Notes: generated by a model not told the origin, from the sequence alone. A DNA stretch of 64,000 nt from an uncultured Clostridia bacterium (GCA_947625125.1 CANQNF010000008.1:1-64000); one strand, 5' to 3'. Counted from the first letter of the stretch, positions 20,120 through 29,465 are shown. Numbers and translations: made by a program.

Positions 20120-20298
20120 GATATACCCCCTTTTCGGCTAACTTTTTTGTCCTCCCCGTTACAAAATTTTGCGTCTAAGCGCGGAAGCGATTATTTTTCT
20201 TTTGTAGCTGAACACGCGCCGGGGTCGCCGAACCCGCGGCAGGTGCGCCGCGCTGAAAGAACCTACCACGCGAGCGTTAAAACGCCCGATTTTTTGAT

Positions 20299-21072
20299 TT
20301 ATATGTCGTTTTCGTCGCTCATATCTTCGGCGCTGTCGATGATTTCCCCCGCTTCGGGGTCGAAAGAAAACTCGCCCGCGGCTCGTTGCTTTGCAAAGTT
20401 GTATTTCCTTTCCTCTAAGTCAATACGCTTTCTGTCTATCTCGTGTGCGCGCATTGCGTCAATCAGCTTTAATATGCGCCCGTGTACCTTGCTGTACTCT
20501 GCTTCAAGCCTCATAGAGCGTTCAAACGGGCTTGCTTTTATGACGGTTTGCATTGACATTTTAAGCGAGCCGTTTTCCGATTTCTCCCCGTCCTGCTCGC
20601 CTTTATCTTTTTTGGGCGGCGGTGTGTTCATCTCAACAATGCGGTCAATATACATTGCGTCGGGTGCTGCCGTCTGATACTCATTTATTCGGCGGGCTAA
20701 ATCTCTTTCTTTCGCCGTAAGCAACTGCAACTCCCGTAACATATTTTCTTCGGCGTCGACTGTAAGGGCTTCTATATATTCCCGCTCGGATTCCGATAAA
20801 TTTTCAAGATGTACGCGGGAATATGCGCCGTGTGTTTCGGCGTTCTTGTTCCCCGTTGGCGCGCCGTGTCCCGCCGCGTTGCGGTTGCCTTTTTGCCCTC
20901 CACGGTGCTTTTTGCTCAATTCATCTTTCCATTTATCTTCGCTTTTCCATTTGCGGACGCGAGCTTCGGGAACGCCGTAAATGGTCGCAAGCTCTTTGGC
21001 GGTCAATGTGCCGCCGCTTTCGAGCCATTGTTTTTTTGCTTTGTCGCGGTTTGGATTTCTTCGCCTTGCCAC
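20299..21072 (-). CDS. YqaS/XtmA-like terminase small subunit-like protein
   Basis: 257 aa; NRDKAKKQWLESGGTLTAKELATIYGVPEARVRKWKSEDKW...RGGQKGNRNAAGHGAPTGNKNAETHG. Confidence 0.85.
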   Translation of the reverse strand: MARRRNPNRDKAKKQWLESGGTLTAKELATIYGVPEARVRKWKSEDKWKDELSKKHRGGQKGNRNAAGHGAPTGNKNAETHGAYSRVHLENLSESEREYIEALTVDAEENMLRELQLLTAKERDLARRINEYQTAAPDAMYIDRIVEMNTPPPKKDKGEQDGEKSENGSLKMSMQTVIKASPFERSMRLEAEYSKVHGRILKLIDAMRAHEIDRKRIDLEERKYNFAKQRAAGEFSFDPEAGEIIDSAEDMSDENDI

Positions 21073-21223
21073 GGTTTACGCACTCCTTTTCGTTTGTTTT
21101 TACATTTGCGCCCGTGATGATTTCAAAGAAGTGTAAAACAAAACGAACTCCAACCGTAAAAATTGAAGTCCGTTATATGTCTGCTGCTGTCTTTGGCGTC
21201 TTTTTTTGTTACCTTCCGACGAT

Positions 21224-21260
21224 AACATTTTATCATATAAAACGGACACTTGCGGACACT
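21224..21260 (-). promoter_or_regulatory. Candidate late promoter with tandem GTGTCCG direct repeats
   Basis: Minus strand: GTGTCCGCAAGTGTCCGTTTTATATGATAAAATG; two GTGTCCG repeats 10 nt apart (plus CGGACAC at 21243-21249 and 21253-21259) next to an AT-rich -10-like element. Confidence 0.5.
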
Positions 21261-21263
21261 CTT

Positions 21264-21734
21264 TCACAAAGGGTAATTGAAATTTGAAATTACCTCGTTT
21301 TGGTCGAATAATTTTCCGAGGTTATCGCACCCGCGATTTCGTATTTTTTTGCATTGTGTCGGGCTGTAATGAATCCGTTCCGAAATTTGTACCCATTGAA
21401 GCCCCCTTATGTAAAAGTCGTAAATAACGCTCCGTTGATAGAGCGGCAATTTATTAAGCTCATGCAGAACGGCGCTTTTTAATTCTTCAAGCCGGGTTAT
21501 TTTTAATCTTAAATCCTGCATATCATTACTTGCGGATTCGGGAATATGCAACACGATTGATTCGGTCGGGTTTGATACCCTGCCTTTTCCCCTTGATATG
21601 CCGTCAAGCACTTTTTCGCCGTTTAAAGTATAATAACGGTCCTCATAATCCCGCAAAATACGCTTGTTAAGCCGTATTTCGGCGTCGATGTCGCCACAAA
21701 ACCGCATTATTTTTTTCACGCCGTCCCGCTCCAT
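21264..21734 (-). CDS. Sigma-70-like/ArpU-RinA-type phage late transcription activator
   Basis: 156 aa; C-terminal region-4-like LNKLPLYQRSVIYDFYIRGLQWVQISERIHYSPTQCKKIRNRGCDNL, upstream of packaging genes. Confidence 0.8.
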   Translation of the reverse strand: MERDGVKKIMRFCGDIDAEIRLNKRILRDYEDRYYTLNGEKVLDGISRGKGRVSNPTESIVLHIPESASNDMQDLRLKITRLEELKSAVLHELNKLPLYQRSVIYDFYIRGLQWVQISERIHYSPTQCKKIRNRGCDNLGKLFDQNEVISNFNYPL

Positions 21735-21813
21735 AAATTACACACTCCCGTTTTTTGATTTTTTCTTTGCGGAGCGCCGAATAAACGGCGCTCACGCTTT
21801 TTCGCTCCCGTTC

Positions 21814-22821
21814 CTAATGACTTTGTATTGTTTCGAGCGTATCAATAATAAAGTCAAAAATTCTCGTGTCCTCGCCCGGTTTGAACAAATCAAACCGCTT
21901 TTCGTTCATAAAGTCGACCGCTGCGGCGGCTTTTTCCGAAGCCGTCATTTCCGCGAAGTCAACATCTGCGGGCGTTTCCTGCTCTGCGTCCTGCCCCTCG
22001 GAGAAATCGGGCGGCGTTTCCGGGTAAGATTTCGGCGGGGCTTCCTCCGAAGATACGGGCGCGGATTCCTGCTTTTTCTCTTTTACGTCGCCTATTGATA
22101 AACCGCCTTTTTCCCGATACTCTGTATAGGCTTCTTTTTGCTTTTCCCCGCTCATTCCCGATAATTCGTAAGCGGCTGACAATCCGAGCCGCCCGCCCTT
22201 AAATTCCTCGGTAAATTCCGGCGAGAGATTTTTTTCAATTACGCTCATACGCGCAATTTGTGTCGGAGATGTGTTGAGGGCTTCGGCGACTAAATCGCGG
22301 ACGCGCCCCGTCAAGCCGTCGCGTTTTTTGAGCGCTTCAAAGCATTTTCTCAATTCCTCCGCCTGTTTCATTTTTTCATAATCCGACAATTCGCGCGTTG
22401 TGGAATTTGTCATAATAAGCAAAATCCGTTCTTCTATTTCGTCCCGCTCCGACTGTACGCTACACGGTACATACTCAAATTCGGTTTTGCCCTCGTTGCA
22501 AAGCTCCATACAAGCGCGGTGGCGGCGGTGTCCTGCTATTATTTCATATTTGCCGTTCGGCAAGGGCTTGACAATCAAATTTTGTTGAACTCCGAATAGC
22601 TCAATAGAATTTTTCAATTCGTCTATGCTGTCCACGGAATAAAAGTTTGATTCAGAAGCTACAAGGTCATGTATATTAAGCGGTTTTATTATGCTTTTTT
22701 GCGGATAAAACGGAAAATCACCCTTTGCTTCTGCAACTGATGTTTTTTCGTCCGCCGTATCGCGCGGCGTCTGAAGTGATGTTTTGCTTAATAGCTCGTT
22801 TAGATTGAATTTTCCCGACAT
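21814..22821 (-). CDS. parB: ParB-like partition protein
   Basis: 335 aa; ...FGVQQNLIVKPLPNGKYEIIAGHRRHRACMEL... ParB N-terminal motif; directly downstream of ParA. Confidence 0.92.
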   Translation of the reverse strand: MSGKFNLNELLSKTSLQTPRDTADEKTSVAEAKGDFPFYPQKSIIKPLNIHDLVASESNFYSVDSIDELKNSIELFGVQQNLIVKPLPNGKYEIIAGHRRHRACMELCNEGKTEFEYVPCSVQSERDEIEERILLIMTNSTTRELSDYEKMKQAEELRKCFEALKKRDGLTGRVRDLVAEALNTSPTQIARMSVIEKNLSPEFTEEFKGGRLGLSAAYELSGMSGEKQKEAYTEYREKGGLSIGDVKEKKQESAPVSSEEAPPKSYPETPPDFSEGQDAEQETPADVDFAEMTASEKAAAAVDFMNEKRFDLFKPGEDTRIFDFIIDTLETIQSH

Positions 22822-22823
22822 GA

Positions 22824-23615
22824 TTATTTACCTCCCGTTGTGTCCGATTCGGACACGGATTCTAAATATTCCGAAACAAGCGCGATATAATCGCGCGACG
22901 CCCCGCACCACCTTGAATACTCAATAATCGGCAGATTCGCAAAGGTGCTTTCGTCGACCTTCGCCGTTCGCCTTATGTGAGTATTAAAAACGGGGTATTC
23001 GGTATTTTCTCTTAGCCAATTTTCGCCCTGCTTGTTGACGTCGTTATTTTGATACGAGGTTATAAAGCACCCCCGCAATGTCAACGACGGGTTGAGGTCG
23101 TCGCGCACTATGTCGATTTGTTCTTTTAACTCCGCCAAGCCGTCAAAAGCGAAATTGTCAATTTTTATCGGTATTATTACGTCGTCGGACGCCACAAGAG
23201 CGTTAATTGTGCTGATGTTTATATCCGGGGCGCAATCTATGACGCAATAATCGTATTCGTCTGAAATGCGCTTAAATGCTGCGCGCAACCGTGTTTGTTG
23301 CGGTCTGCCCGTATCTAAAAGCACTTGTAAATTTGCTTTTAACAACGTCATATTTGCGGGTATAACGTCAAGGCTCTTATACTGCGTCGGCTTTATGATG
23401 TCGTGTATCTCTGCTTCACGGTCGGTCAAAAGCTCGGCGACGGTCCGCGAATTATAGCTATGAAGCCCAAACATTTTTGAAATGTTCCCTTGCTTGTCGT
23501 TGTCTACAAGCAAAACGCGCTTTCCGTGCATTGTCGCCATGATATGGGCGATGTTGGCGGCGGAAATGGTCTTTGCAACTCCGCCTTTAAGGTTGATAAC
23601 CGATATTGTTTTCAT
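22824..23615 (-). CDS. parA: ParA-like partition ATPase
   Basis: 263 aa; ISVINLKGGVAKTISAANIAHIMA deviant Walker A; YCVIDCAPDINISTINALVASDDVIIPIK. Confidence 0.94.
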   Translation of the reverse strand: MKTISVINLKGGVAKTISAANIAHIMATMHGKRVLLVDNDKQGNISKMFGLHSYNSRTVAELLTDREAEIHDIIKPTQYKSLDVIPANMTLLKANLQVLLDTGRPQQTRLRAAFKRISDEYDYCVIDCAPDINISTINALVASDDVIIPIKIDNFAFDGLAELKEQIDIVRDDLNPSLTLRGCFITSYQNNDVNKQGENWLRENTEYPVFNTHIRRTAKVDESTFANLPIIEYSRWCGASRDYIALVSEYLESVSESDTTGGK

Positions 23616-24334
23616 ACGCTTTTTTCCTCCGATTCTGCGCCCGAACGCGGGAACGCCCCGGCGTCGTCAATTCCGATTTGCTGTTGTTCGTATATTTCGC
23701 CCGTTTGGGGGTCAATATCGTTTATGCGGACGGTTGCGGAAGATTCAACGTCAAAGCCTTTCAGAACGTCTGCCGCATTTGCGATTTGGTCTTGTTCCCT
23801 CTCCATTTGCCGCAAAAGCGAGGATATTTTATGTATGTCGTCGGTGAATCCGCTGTATGTGTGCAAAGCTGTCGGGGCAATTAAGGCGGTAAGCAATAGC
23901 CCGACTTTCAGTGCGAGCAAAAACCCGCCGTTGGACGTTGAGCGCTTATAAAACGATAGTGTTTCGTATTCGTCAAGAAGCGGTTTTATATAGCTTTCGT
24001 CAAAGGCATAAACCCGCGCTTTGTCTACAAAAAGCCAATACTTTTTTCCCATTGTAACGATATAGGTTTTTAACGGCTCGATTTCCTGCTCGCCCGGTAC
24101 AAAATCGTTTACGTCAAGCCCGCTCGTTATGTCCTTTTCCGAGCATTTCCATTCAACAAACTTGTCCGAGGGAATATCAAATATCCGCAATATATTTTCG
24201 GGTTTTAACAAGGGCATACCCGATAAAGAATACATAGCCGAGCCGTCGCAAATCCACTGTACGCCGTTCGGAGCGCTGAATAATATAAGCTGTTTGTATT
24301 TCTTAAAAATTGACGCAATGGCTTTGAGCTTCAT
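23612..24334 (-). CDS. Hypothetical protein with a predicted TM segment
   Basis: 240 aa; hydrophobic GGFLLALKVGLLLTALIAPTAL; overlaps the parA start. Confidence 0.7.
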   Translation of the reverse strand: MKLKAIASIFKKYKQLILFSAPNGVQWICDGSAMYSLSGMPLLKPENILRIFDIPSDKFVEWKCSEKDITSGLDVNDFVPGEQEIEPLKTYIVTMGKKYWLFVDKARVYAFDESYIKPLLDEYETLSFYKRSTSNGGFLLALKVGLLLTALIAPTALHTYSGFTDDIHKISSLLRQMEREQDQIANAADVLKGFDVESSATVRINDIDPQTGEIYEQQQIGIDDAGAFPRSGAESEEKSV

Positions 24335-24684
24335 TTGTTTACCTCCTTGTCGGTATTCTGCCCCTTGAATCTTGAATCATTGACAAGCACGGCGGCTTCG
24401 CTGCCGGTCCGCCCGACTGTCACATAGTCAACGGGCTTGATTCCGAGGATAATATACCCGCTCTTGCAATACGAAGGGTCGTTGAATATGTAGGTTATTT
24501 CAAACAACGCGCTTTGCCCGGTATAACAATCCTGCTCCGGCGCGTTTGCTTTGGGGACGTACACATTTAGCGCGAGAAAATCGCCGACGCGATAATCGCG
24601 GTCGTTTGCCCGAATCTCAAACGTCTTTTTGCCGCTTATTACGTCCGGGAAATACTTAGGTGTGATTTTTACTGCGTGAATCAT
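24331..24684 (-). CDS. DUF3850 (ASCH/PUA-like) protein
   Basis: 117 aa; HAVKITPKYFPDVISGKKTFEIRANDRDYRVGDFLALN typical of DUF3850. Confidence 0.88.
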   Translation of the reverse strand: MIHAVKITPKYFPDVISGKKTFEIRANDRDYRVGDFLALNVYVPKANAPEQDCYTGQSALFEITYIFNDPSYCKSGYIILGIKPVDYVTVGRTGSEAAVLVNDSRFKGQNTDKEVNK

Positions 24685-24740
24685 GGCTTGAAAACTCCTT
24701 TTTTGTTTAGAATTTATTTATTTCTTTTGATTTCGCGCCT

Positions 24741-24920
24741 TTATGTAGGCGGCTTTTTTGCGTCCCTCTCCCGCTTTCTCTCCGAGATTAACCGCGCCAC
24801 TGCTATAATCGGCTTCATACGGTTTATTTCCTCGGCGCGCTGTGTCAAGTAGCTTTTGGGGAGCGGGGCGGGGGAGCTTGCCCACTTTCGACGGCGTTTT
24901 GATTTTTTCTTTTTAGACAA
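24741..24920 (-). CDS. Small basic hypothetical protein, probable TTG start
   Basis: GGAGG then TTG TCT AAA AAG; LSKKKKSKRRRKW... Confidence 0.45.
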   Translation of the reverse strand: MSKKKKSKRRRKWASSPAPLPKSYLTQRAEEINRMKPIIAVARLISERKRERDAKKPPT

Positions 24921-25137
24921 TTCCTTTTTCCTCCAATCTGTATTTAACATTCAAAATACTTTCAATGGCGGCGCGCTGACTTTTGCCCGTTTCGCCTATA
25001 TTCAAAATATTTTCCATACATTGAACGACCGCCGCGGTGCCTGGGCTTACGCCCGCTTCGTGCATACATTCGGGGCATATTTCAAACTCGCTCGGAATCT
25101 CCGCGCCGCAATTCAAACAACGTGCGGACGCTTTCAT
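24913..25137 (-). CDS. Small zinc-ribbon hypothetical protein
   Basis: 74 aa; CLNCGAEIPSEFEICPEC two CxxC pairs. Confidence 0.7.
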   Translation of the reverse strand: MKASARCLNCGAEIPSEFEICPECMHEAGVSPGTAAVVQCMENILNIGETGKSQRAAIESILNVKYRLEEKGIV

Positions 25138-26615
25138 ATATCGCCCCTGACAACGGCTATAATGCCCCTAAAAACCCGCTCGGCGCAAAGCACAGTCAAA
25201 CTATTGCCGAGCGCCGTATAACGCGCCTTGTCGATGATTTCGCCGCCTGTGGAGGTGTATTTAGTCCAACGGTCCGGGAATCCCTGCAAGCGTTCACATT
25301 CAAGGGGTGTAAGCCGCCGCAACTCATATCGGATAAAACACGCAATGTTATGTATTATCGCTATAAACTCCCGCTCTTTGCCGCTGCGCGCTCCCGTTCC
25401 TCGGTAATAGTTGGCGTCAAGCGTTCCCGTTATGCCGTTGCCCGATGAATTTAACGCTAAAACGATATTTTCCGAGCCGCCCCCGTAATCTCCGCCGTTT
25501 GCCCTTAATGTTCCGCAACCCTCCCTATATCCGCTGCGGCTGTAATTCTCATACATTGAAACGACTAAATCCGACGAACTGTAACCGTGCTTTCCTGCGC
25601 TCGCTCGCATTGTCCCGAATCCTGCTTTATATGCGCTGTGTGTACTCGGCGTAAAGCATACGGCGGCGACGGCGGGACGTTCTGCAACTGTCAAGGTCAG
25701 CGCGGGGTCGTTTTCTTTCCCGATTATAAAGCCGTTTGCGTCGCGGTTTAACGAGGGGTCGCGTATCGGGTAAACCTCGTTCATAAAATACAATCCCGTT
25801 GGGGAGCCTCCCCCTCCGTCCGAAGCCGTTATTGTTCGTGATTTGTCGGGGTTAATATAGATTCTGTCGCCTGTTCGTCCAAAATCAACAACGGCGTTTC
25901 CGTTATTATCCCCGCTCGGAGCTTCAAAACTGCCGACAAAAGCGGCGGCAACGTCTTGTTTTTCCTTTCGGCTCTTTTTAATATACCCAAGCACGCTTTC
26001 GCGCTCAAAGAGTATTTGCGGGGCGCGGTTGGCTCTAAAATCTCCCACAAGGTAGATTCGTTTTCGACGTTGGGGTACTCCCCAATATTCACTATCGAAA
26101 AGTCGCCAAGCGATATTTGCCCCCCCTGCGGAACCTCCAACCATTCCGGCTGTCGCCCATTTTCCACTACAAGGCATTGAAATACGGGTCTTTGTGATTT
26201 CTTCAATAACGGTCCTGAAGTCGTTACCTCCGTTGCTCGAAAACGCTCCCGCGACGTTTTCCCAAATAATAAATGTCGGGTACTTTCCATTTGTCGCTTC
26301 CCTCATTTCGTAAATAATCCGTACTGCTTCGTGAAATAGCTTGCTCCGCTCTCCGTCGATTCCCGCTTGATTCCCCGCAACACTCAAATCCTGACACGGC
26401 GAGCCGAAAGAAATAATGTCGACGGGCGGAATCTCGCCGCCTTGCAATTCTGTGATGTCGCCTAAATGCGCCATGTGCGGAAAGTGGCGTTTTGTTATTT
26501 CAATGCAATTTGATTCGATTTCAGACGCCCAAACCGCTTTTATTCCGCAACGCTGCGCCGCAAGAGGGAAGCCGCCGATTCCGTCGAATAGGCTTCCCAA
26601 TGTTAGATTTTTCAT
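25134..26615 (-). CDS. DNA (cytosine-5-)-methyltransferase
   Basis: 493 aa; LGSLFDGIGGFPLAAQRCG, FGSPCQDLSVAG, WENVAGAF, RYTALGNSL motifs. Confidence 0.96.
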   Translation of the reverse strand: MKNLTLGSLFDGIGGFPLAAQRCGIKAVWASEIESNCIEITKRHFPHMAHLGDITELQGGEIPPVDIISFGSPCQDLSVAGNQAGIDGERSKLFHEAVRIIYEMREATNGKYPTFIIWENVAGAFSSNGGNDFRTVIEEITKTRISMPCSGKWATAGMVGGSAGGANIAWRLFDSEYWGVPQRRKRIYLVGDFRANRAPQILFERESVLGYIKKSRKEKQDVAAAFVGSFEAPSGDNNGNAVVDFGRTGDRIYINPDKSRTITASDGGGGSPTGLYFMNEVYPIRDPSLNRDANGFIIGKENDPALTLTVAERPAVAAVCFTPSTHSAYKAGFGTMRASAGKHGYSSSDLVVSMYENYSRSGYREGCGTLRANGGDYGGGSENIVLALNSSGNGITGTLDANYYRGTGARSGKEREFIAIIHNIACFIRYELRRLTPLECERLQGFPDRWTKYTSTGGEIIDKARYTALGNSLTVLCAERVFRGIIAVVRGDI

Positions 26616-26624
26616 GCTGTCCTC

Positions 26625-27614
26625 CTAAAAAAGCCTTGTTTGCAACTCTGCCTGACTTATTCGGCGCTCTGCAATGGCGGCATATTCTGGGTTGATTTCA
26701 AAACCTAAATAATCTCGCTCGTTTTCGACGGCCGCAACAGCTGTCGTTCCGCTGCCGATAAACGGGTCAAGTATTAAATCGCCCTTTTTACTTCCTGCCA
26801 AAATACAAGTTTCCGCAAGCTCTTTCGGATAAGCGGCGAAGTGTGCTTCTTTAAGCGGCCGCGTTGAAATGCTCCATACATCACGTTTATTTCTTTTTGG
26901 GCGGTAATCGTAAATATTACCCGATTTTGTTCTATAAAACGATTCAGGCGTTTCGGTATATTTGCGGCCGCCAAATCGCGGCTTTTTGGCTTGTATATTT
27001 TCATTTGTTGCGTTAGCACCTGCACAACGTCTTGCCGTGCTTTCAGATGTCGGCTCGCTGATTGCGTTTGCGTCAAAATAATATTTGGGGGATTTTGATA
27101 AAAGGAATATGTATTCATGACTTTTAGTGCAACGGTCCTTAACGGATTCGGGCATACAATTCGGCTTTTGCCATATTATATCCTGCCTTAGATACCAACC
27201 ATCGGAGCGCAACGCAAAGGCGAGCGCCCACGGAATACCGATTAAGTCTTTTACTTTTATTGTATCGTGCTTCCATTTTTGAGCAACTTTAATTTGTCCC
27301 AAGCTCCCGCGGTTGGAGCTTTGTTTTTCGGACATTCCTTTTTCACCGCCCCAACGGCCGCTGCCCCCTGCATAGCTATCGCCGATGTTGAGCCAAAGCG
27401 TACCGTTCGGCATTAGGACGCGCCGCACCTCGTGAAATACACTCACAAGTTTATCTATGTATTCTTCGGGCGTGCTTTCAGTCCCGATTCGCTCTTTGAC
27501 GTTATAATCACGAAGCCCAAAATACGGCGGAGAAGTAACGCACATATTTACTGTTTCGCTTTCTATGGCTCTAAGTCCTTCTAAAGCGTCTGATATTATT
27601 ATTTCGTTTCTCAC
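26625..27614 (-). CDS. Type II DNA methyltransferase (N4/N6 amino-methylase, TSPPY)
   Basis: 329 aa; MCVTSPPYFGLRDYN and DPFIGSGTTAVAA motifs. Confidence 0.95.
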   Translation of the reverse strand: MRNEIIISDALEGLRAIESETVNMCVTSPPYFGLRDYNVKERIGTESTPEEYIDKLVSVFHEVRRVLMPNGTLWLNIGDSYAGGSGRWGGEKGMSEKQSSNRGSLGQIKVAQKWKHDTIKVKDLIGIPWALAFALRSDGWYLRQDIIWQKPNCMPESVKDRCTKSHEYIFLLSKSPKYYFDANAISEPTSESTARRCAGANATNENIQAKKPRFGGRKYTETPESFYRTKSGNIYDYRPKRNKRDVWSISTRPLKEAHFAAYPKELAETCILAGSKKGDLILDPFIGSGTTAVAAVENERDYLGFEINPEYAAIAERRISQAELQTRLF

Positions 27615-27832
27615 GCTCTCATACCCCCGTTTACTGTAAGTTTATCGCTTTTCTTTTTTGCAACGTCCATATTGTGGGGCGGCTTTTTGGCGTCCTGCTC
27701 CAAAGCGGGCGCGCCGTTTTTTTCTTTTTCTGTCCTGCTCATTTCAATAATCCGCGGGGCTTCTTTTTGGCAATCGCAACTTTCGCCGGGGTCTAAGTTT
27801 GAGCCGCAAAGCGGACAAGTTTTGTAAATCAT
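27611..27832 (-). CDS. Small zinc-finger-like hypothetical protein
   Basis: 73 aa; CPLCGSNLDPGESCDC. Confidence 0.6.
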   Translation of the reverse strand: MIYKTCPLCGSNLDPGESCDCQKEAPRIIEMSRTEKEKNGAPALEQDAKKPPHNMDVAKKKSDKLTVNGGMRA

Positions 27833-27870
27833 TGTGTTTTTACCTCCTTAAAACTGAATAATTCATAACG

Positions 27871-28539
27871 TTAAAAATCAAGCCTTAATTGCGCCATTTC
27901 TCCGAGCAACCGCGCATTTGCCGCTTCGTAATATTCGCGGTCAATCTCAAAGCCTATAAAGTCCAATCCGAGGTTGTGACACGCAATAAGGCTTGACGCG
28001 CTCCCTGCGTGAGTGTCGATTATTTTGTCGCCCCTCTCCGCATAGTGTGTTAATATCCATTCGTAAAGCGCGACGGGCTTTTGCGTGGGGTGTATGCGGA
28101 TTTCCTTGTTTTTCATGTTTTCTTGTAACATACCGTGCCATTTGAATTTGAAACGGCGAACGGGGCTTGAAAATGACGTCCAAGCAAGCTCACAATCGGC
28201 GTATGTATTGTTTCCGTTGTCTTTATCCCATACAAGCCAACACGGGGAATCAAAGGGAATACGGCTTATAAAGTGATTCGCGCCCCATATTATTTGATTT
28301 TTGCTAACGCGCATAAGCTCGGCAAAATATTCGGCGGGCGGCGGGGATTTGTCCCAATTTTTACGGGTGTAAGCAACGGAAGGGGCTTTTGCGTTGCCGT
28401 CCTGCTTTCCTCCGCGCGGGTAATTGCTCGCGTTTATCCCATATGGCACATCTACAACGGCAAGCTCGAAATATTTATCGGGAAATTCCCGCATACCAAG
28501 CATACAGTCCATATTATAGAGCTTGTTTAATTCTAACGT
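27871..28539 (-). CDS. DNA adenine-type methyltransferase; possible non-AUG (ACG) start at 28539, otherwise ATG at 28512
   Basis: VDVPYGINASNY motif and C-terminal DTHAGSASSLIA; in-frame upstream TLELNKLYNMDCM with GGAGGG 8 nt before ACG. Confidence 0.85.
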   Translation of the reverse strand, partial: TLELNKLYNMDCMLGMREFPDKYFELAVVDVPYGINASNYPRGGKQDGNAKAPSVAYTRKNWDKSPPPAEYFAELMRVSKNQIIWGANHFISRIPFDSPCWLVWDKDNGNNTYADCELAWTSFSSPVRRFKFKWHGMLQENMKNKEIRIHPTQKPVALYEWILTHYAERGDKIIDTHAGSASSLIACHNLGLDFIGFEIDREYYEAANARLLGEMAQLRLDF

Positions 28540-28564
28540 GGCTTGTTCCCTCCGTTCCGAAACG

Positions 28565-29464
28565 TTATGTTTTTCGCCTTAATTTAAGATATAATCCCCA
28601 CCCGCGCGCTTCGCTGTAAACCGCTTTGAATCCGTACTCGCCGCCAATCAGTCTATAACCGGGGTATCGCTTTTCCCAATACTCCGATTCGGGCGGCGAC
28701 AACGCAATTTTGCGTACCTCTTTTCGGCTGAATTTGTGGTCGTTCGTCCTGCTCCACGGCTTTTGAAGATTTGCAGACGTTGAAAAGCGGCTCAATTCCT
28801 CTTTGGGCGGGGTGTCGGGGTCGATGATTTCTTTTTCGGGCTTGTCGAGGTTGTGCGACGGTCGCCAACACTTTTTACCGCTGCTTTGCTTTGCGAGGTA
28901 TTCACAAAGCGCCGCAAGCCCGCTTTCGTCCGGCTGTAATCGGTCGGCGTTGGCAAAGCCGATTTTATCGCCCTTTTTTTGCCCTTTTTTCTTTCTCTTT
29001 CTCCACAAATCTTCGATTTCGTCGCGCCCAAGCCCGCCGTTCATTACTATGTGATGATGTATGCGAGTGGGCGTTATGCCGTCTTTTTTGTATGTGCATA
29101 CGGGCGGGAGCGCCATATATTTTATTGGCGGCAAGCCCTCTTTTTTGCGCTTGTACGACACACGGCGGAGAAAATTGTTTAACTCGCGCTCGGCGTCCTC
29201 ATATGTGGGCGGCAAAGTCTTGTTTGTATACGTCAAAGTAACGTGCAAGTCGTTTTCGCCAAAGTTGGTATCAAGCAACTGCAAAAAATATCTTTTTGAA
29301 TTTATGTCGTTCAATTCCGCTTGCTTTGGGGTACTTTCGACTTTCTTTTTACTCCGAACCCCTCGCCGTGCGTTGTCCCGTTCACCCTGCGTATAATTGT
29401 AAATATCAACTTCCAAATAATCAGCGCCGCAATATATCTTTTTTTCTCGTACAAAATTTCTCAT
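28565..29464 (-). CDS. HUH-type rolling-circle Rep-like replication initiator
   Basis: 299 aa; HVTLTY, RIHHHIVMNGG (HUH), YLAKQSS (motif 3) motifs. Confidence 0.85.
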   Translation of the reverse strand: MRNFVREKKIYCGADYLEVDIYNYTQGERDNARRGVRSKKKVESTPKQAELNDINSKRYFLQLLDTNFGENDLHVTLTYTNKTLPPTYEDAERELNNFLRRVSYKRKKEGLPPIKYMALPPVCTYKKDGITPTRIHHHIVMNGGLGRDEIEDLWRKRKKKGQKKGDKIGFANADRLQPDESGLAALCEYLAKQSSGKKCWRPSHNLDKPEKEIIDPDTPPKEELSRFSTSANLQKPWSRTNDHKFSRKEVRKIALSPPESEYWEKRYPGYRLIGGEYGFKAVYSEARGWGLYLKLRRKT

Positions 29465-29465
29465 A

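Noticed and set aside
20160-20260. tRNA-like GGTTCG...CGACCC sequence between terminase genes
   Set aside because: T-arm-like hairpin only; no acceptor or anticodon arms; interpreted as a possible cos-region dyad.
26774-27118. 114-aa ORF inside the TSPPY methylase gene
   Set aside because: Different frame of a clearly conserved methyltransferase; no RBS or family signal.
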